DNA of 62,090 bases from Mesostigma viride (Eukaryota > Streptophyta > Mesostigmatophyceae > Mesostigmatales > Mesostigmataceae), in the NCBI GenBank assembly GCA_009746045.1, contig RPFO01002209.1, forward strand, positions 1-62,090, given 5' to 3'. Under the pieces are notes generated by a model. That model was given only the letters and a program-made list of their open reading frames with translations. It made no database searches and was not told the DNA's origin. Positions 58,841 through 62,090 of this stretch are shown here, one piece after another (the first letter of the stretch is position 1; the number at the start of each line of letters is the position of its first letter). A program made the position numbers and the translations under genes.

Positions 58841-58917
58841 GGGTTGGTCAGGTTATTATAGAGCTAGAGCTACAAACGGCACATATATTGCAAACTTTGC
58901 GCTCCAGGCATGGAATT

Positions 58918-59340
58918 TCAAAAGTACCAAAATTGGAGCAGTAGATGTTGGGGACGCCCACCTGGCTTCTGGGGGAAGCGACGTAGCACCACTCGGCACT
59001 CGCGGCGAGCGCGATCGGTGACCTCCCGTTGCTGGGCCTGGCGGTGGTCCTCCAGCTCCTGGAGCTTCGTGGCGATGGCGTCGGTGGTGGAGGCGGTCGC
59101 TGACCGCAGCAGGTCCGCGTAGGAGAGCGGGAGGTCACCAGCATCCTGCCGGGGTGCATGGCTGGGAGGCAATGGTGGCCGTCTGCTCCGCTAGCTTTGG
59201 GACCTGTGTGGCCAGGGCCTCGGTGTGGGCGGTGATGGCCTCAAGCTTCTTCATGAGCACGCCGCACTTGCCTTCCACCTGGTGGTTAAGGCGAGAGACA
59301 AGTGCAGCATGCGTTTCCGAAGCCTGAGCCGCGGTGTAAC
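58918..59340 (-). pseudogene. non-LTR retrotransposon ORF1-like fragment
   Basis: The minus-strand frame contains LSYADLLRSATASTTDAIAT, KLQELEDHRQAQQREVTDRA and RRECRVVLRRFPQKPGG. This looks like the coiled-coil and N-terminal RNA-binding start of LINE ORF1 proteins. The upstream end is lost near a GATG tetranucleotide tract (59,346-59,360). The fragment is truncated on both sides. Confidence 0.4.
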
Positions 59341-59345
59341 CCCGA

Positions 59346-59360
59346 TGGATGGATGGATGG
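59346..59360. repeat. GATG tetranucleotide tract
   Basis: ATGGATGGATGGATG, a short microsatellite of the kind often left at LINE 3' tails. It lies between two retroelement fragments. Confidence 0.5.
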
Positions 59361-59529
59361 GTGCAAACAGTCCTACCGGCCTAAGCTATCTACATCCGCT
59401 ACATACTACATCTATCTAACAGCATTCTAACTACAACATCTATCTAGACAGCCTCACGCTGCCCTAGGGGACCTGTCTGGCGTGCCTCCCACGGGTTTGC
59501 ACACGCGGGCGCTTCCCCACAGGGGGGGG

Positions 59530-59653
59530 CTCGTTGTCCTCTATGACCTGGGCCCACTTGGCCTTGTCCATCATCTTCGTCCAAATCACGGAGAGGCCTA
59601 GGGCCCCCCATGTCCTCTACTAGCTGTTCTTTGAAGGTGCGGGCCTTGCGGCG
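59530..59653 (-). pseudogene. 3' tail of a LINE reverse-transcriptase ORF
   Basis: The minus strand reads RRKARTFKEQLVEDM, then, after a one-base shift in the C6 run 59,604-59,609, GALGLSVIWTKMMDKAKWAQ VIEDNE. This matches the end signature of LINE polyproteins (R-T-F/W-x3-V-x2-D-x3-LGL...DR/K-x-KW). It aligns with the fragment at 61,787-61,981. Confidence 0.55.
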
Positions 59654-59659
59654 TCTAAC

Positions 59660-60580
59660 ATCACTGGGCCCGGCCGCCCACGTCAGGAGGTGCCGGCCAG
59701 GCTGAGCTGGTCGCAGACCTTAGGGGGGGGCACGTGAGGTGTCTGAGGGCACGATATATGCACGGCTTGACGACGTATACAGCACCTAAATACTGCAAAA
59801 CTGCAACCTGCTATGGCTGACATGCAAGCAACGTCGAGTAGGATGGCGGTCTAAGAGAGGCTGGGCAAAGGTCGGTAGAAATAAGTGGAAAACTGGCAGA
59901 AACTAGGTAGAAACACGATATTATACTTACGCCTGCAAGCACTATTGAGCCGGTGGCAGAGGCCATTTCCAGGAAAATATGTACAGCATACCGTAGCAAT
60001 AGCCACGGTCACGCCTTACGCTGTTTGCAGGCACCATCATGCCCGGAGCTATACCCAATAAAAGTCTGCACAAATCTCGGCTTAGCCGAGAGTCCGGGCG
60101 TTCGGAATGAATAAAGTCTTGAAGTCGAAACACCATGGAAATATCAAGCATGTTATGGTGCCGCAGCAGACCCGAGTCTTGACGTAATAATATGTATGCC
60201 GGTTTCCAGGGTTTCCGCATGAAAGTTGGGTGAGAAACTGGAAAAAACTACGTTTCCTTTGCCCCAGTACCTCAACAAACTCGTAGAAACCTATCTATCA
60301 ACCTTTGAACGCATCATCATGGTCGTGCCACCCAACAGCCACTGAAATTCGCTCGAAAACTGGCGAGATCTACCTGCCGCCATCGCCGTCGTCTTCACCT
60401 CCGTCCCGCGAAAATGCCTGATTTCAGTGCATGGTACATATTTGTTTGCAGCTGTCACAAAAACTGAAATACCAAAAATACCAGGATTTTTTCTTGAATT
60501 CTATGAGATGTTTCTGACCTATGTTAAAAGTTTCAGACCCCAAATCGCTTGCACGTTTAATAGGTTTGCCACGTGTCAGA
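59660..60580. other. unassigned sequence
   Basis: No ORF with recognisable content. Two GCCGAG/CTCGGC half-palindromes near 60,078-60,091 and an AATAAA at 60,057 are the only landmarks. Confidence 0.35.
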
Positions 60581-60624
60581 TTACAACGCGATACATCGCG
60601 TTCTAACGATGTATCGCGTTGTAA
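60581..60624. repeat. 18-bp perfect inverted repeat
   Basis: TTACAACGCGATACATCG and its exact complement are separated by CGTTCTAA and followed by an A8 run. A 36-base match is far beyond chance for a short region. Confidence 0.85.
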
Positions 60625-60649
60625 AAAAAACATGGGTTAATTATTAAGG

Positions 60650-61487
60650 ATCGAGGCCCTCGAGCAGCACGTGACTCCCCTCGCTGCAGACGTGGCAGCA
60701 ATGGGCAGCATGCTGGCTGAGCACTGAGCTCCCTCACCTTTCCACCACCGCCACCTCCACCTCCACCCAGGCTCCTCGGATCCACCGGCCTCCACCGCCA
60801 ACACCGCATCTAGACTGCCGCCATCACCGCCCAGCTCCTCGACATCGACAAGCGGGCCTCCAGACAACGCCATCGCCATTGAGTGCCTGCAAAAAACCGT
60901 AGGCCTCACCGCCCAGGCCTGCGGTGAAGGACGTACATCGCCGCCCGGCCAGCACCTGCTAGCCCATGCAGCCAATTACGATGCTCCTCCCACCACCCAG
61001 ACCTGGGCGGACATGCCAAAGCACCACACCACTCCCACCGCCTCCTCCATCGTGGCACAACAAACGCTCGACTTCCGCGAGGAGGCTGACATCACCAAGC
61101 GCAGCCATAACGTCATCGTCAAGCACTAGCTTCGACCAGCCGGCAGGGGAGCCGGACTCCGAGTCTCTTCTCATAGCGTTTAAGCATGACATCCTTACCC
61201 CCATGGAACTCACTGGTGAGCTCAGGATGTCGGCTGTCCGCCTTCCCCGCGCGCGGGGTTTAGGCTGGGCTGCATGGCTCCCCTGCTCCTCACCTTTGAT
61301 TACATGGCGGATAAGCTGTTCGGTTTCTTAAACGCCGCAAGAAGCTTGCGCGAGGATTTCCTACGCGCTGGACGACGACGTGACCCTGGCGCAGCAACAA
61401 CGGCGACGGGAGCTATGGCCGACCTACCTCCAGCTCGATCCGGCAGACCGGCCGCAGGGGGAAGCCGGTATACTGGAGTATAAGTAA
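60650..61487 (+). pseudogene. non-LTR retrotransposon ORF1-like remnant
   Basis: Plus-strand pieces in order are TQTWADMPKHHTTPTASSIV and REEADITKRSHNVIVKH up to a stop at 61,130. After a frameshift come FDQPAGEPDSESLLIAFKHD ILTPMELT, and after another, ISYALDDDVTLAQQQRRREL WPTYLQLDP ... GEAGILEYK and a stop near 61,487. The RxxNxxVxG-like and LTxAQxxRRxxLxP phrases are characteristic of LINE ORF1 proteins. Multiple breaks show that it is dead. It ends in AAGTAAGTAAGTACTT. Confidence 0.5.
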
Positions 61488-61786
61488 GTAAGTACTTGCG
61501 TGTCATGCGCAAAGGCATGCAACGGAGTACTATATGCTAATCTCATTAGAAAAATAATTACACAAAAGTTTAAACAAATATCGTCTGCATCATCCCCCAA
61601 CCGTTAAGCACTAGATGGGGATGTAATCCTCATCCAAGCTGTTCTCTACTGTAATGGCAGACGAGGCGGTGTAGTGTAGCCGCCGGCTATCCTCGATCAG
61701 GACCAATAACCTCCACCTGCGGACTTCTACCCAGGCTGGCTAGCAACGGGCCGCGGGGCCCGTGGGAGAAAACAGGAGCATACCCC

Positions 61787-61981
61787 TCAGGAATAAAGGT
61801 GCTTATCGCAGATGGCAGCCCATTTCTCCTTGTCAATCATGCAGGCGCAGAGTACGGATAGTCCCAGAAGCCCTGCATCTTCAAGCAGTTGTGTCACATA
61901 GGTCCGGGCCGCGCCGCGCCGGTGCCCGGCGCGCGCAAGTTTGCCAGTGGGTTGCCGGATGGGACAAGGGGACCCTGCCAT
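61787..61981 (-). pseudogene. 3' tail of a second LINE reverse-transcriptase ORF
   Basis: AARTYVTQLLEDAGLLGLSV LCACMIDKEKWAAICDKHLY then stop. It aligns residue by residue with the fragment at 59,530-59,653 (ARTY/F-x2-QL-xED-x-G-x-LGLSV...M-x-DK-x-KWA). The element continues beyond the right edge of the window or is truncated. Its 3' side meets the AAGTAAGTAAGT tract near 61,487. Confidence 0.55.
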
Positions 61982-62090
61982 ATAGGAGCAGGTGTCTACC
62001 TGGTTGCATGGCCCGTCTTAACCCCCCGGCAGGGCCCACGTCGGTAAATATCACCTGGTCTGTGCGGGCAAGATGGCCGGCAAAGAGGAG

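Overview
The window is eukaryotic nuclear DNA. It has GT-AG introns, AATAAA-type poly(A) signals, TATA boxes, long satellite arrays, non-LTR retrotransposon debris and a MYND zinc-finger gene. Nothing bacterial, organellar or viral is evident. The species cannot be named from sequence alone. A free-living protist or alga with a repeat-rich genome is a reasonable guess, no more.

Layout. (1) 1-1,030: a perfect palindrome, a C-run minisatellite and a diverged relic of the large repeat element described below. (2) 1,035-11,900: a compact, exclusively minus-strand gene territory. It holds one multi-exon gene (about 9,225 down to 1,851), a further exon at 1,035-1,729, and four small head-to-tail genes upstream, including a MYND-finger protein. 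(3) 12,000-12,410: an array of a 20-bp quasi-palindrome. (4) 12,470-15,420: about 3 kb of almost pure purine repeat, with a GTAAGC hexanucleotide block inside it. (5) 15,455-17,104: a 374-bp tandem duplication, then a 750-bp foldback element with a tRNA-type B box near its centre. (6) 17,820-53,162: a 35.3-kb structure bounded by roughly 3.3-kb inverted repeats. Its arms carry a TATA box, a small conserved ORF, a 30-bp minisatellite and inverted 71-bp satellite. Its interior is about 30 kb of 71-bp satellite arranged in about 7.46-kb higher-order repeats, punctuated by a non-autonomous insertion present in three length classes. (7) 53,163-58,307: an AT-rich tract, another array of the 20-bp motif, and a plus-strand three-exon gene for a transposase-like protein. 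(8) 58,840-62,090: fragments of non-LTR retrotransposons.

The most unusual signal is the 20-bp quasi-palindrome GTTRCGMC-NNNN-GKCGTTTC. It occurs about 32 times, almost always on the transcribed strand just downstream of a 5' splice site or in a gene's 5' or intergenic spacer. In several introns the whole unit, donor site plus motif and sometimes exon tail, is tandemly duplicated two to five times. Several reading frames break at C/G homopolymers of six or more, so indel errors or early decay must be considered before calling these genes dead. No rRNA gene, convincing tRNA gene or CRISPR array was seen.
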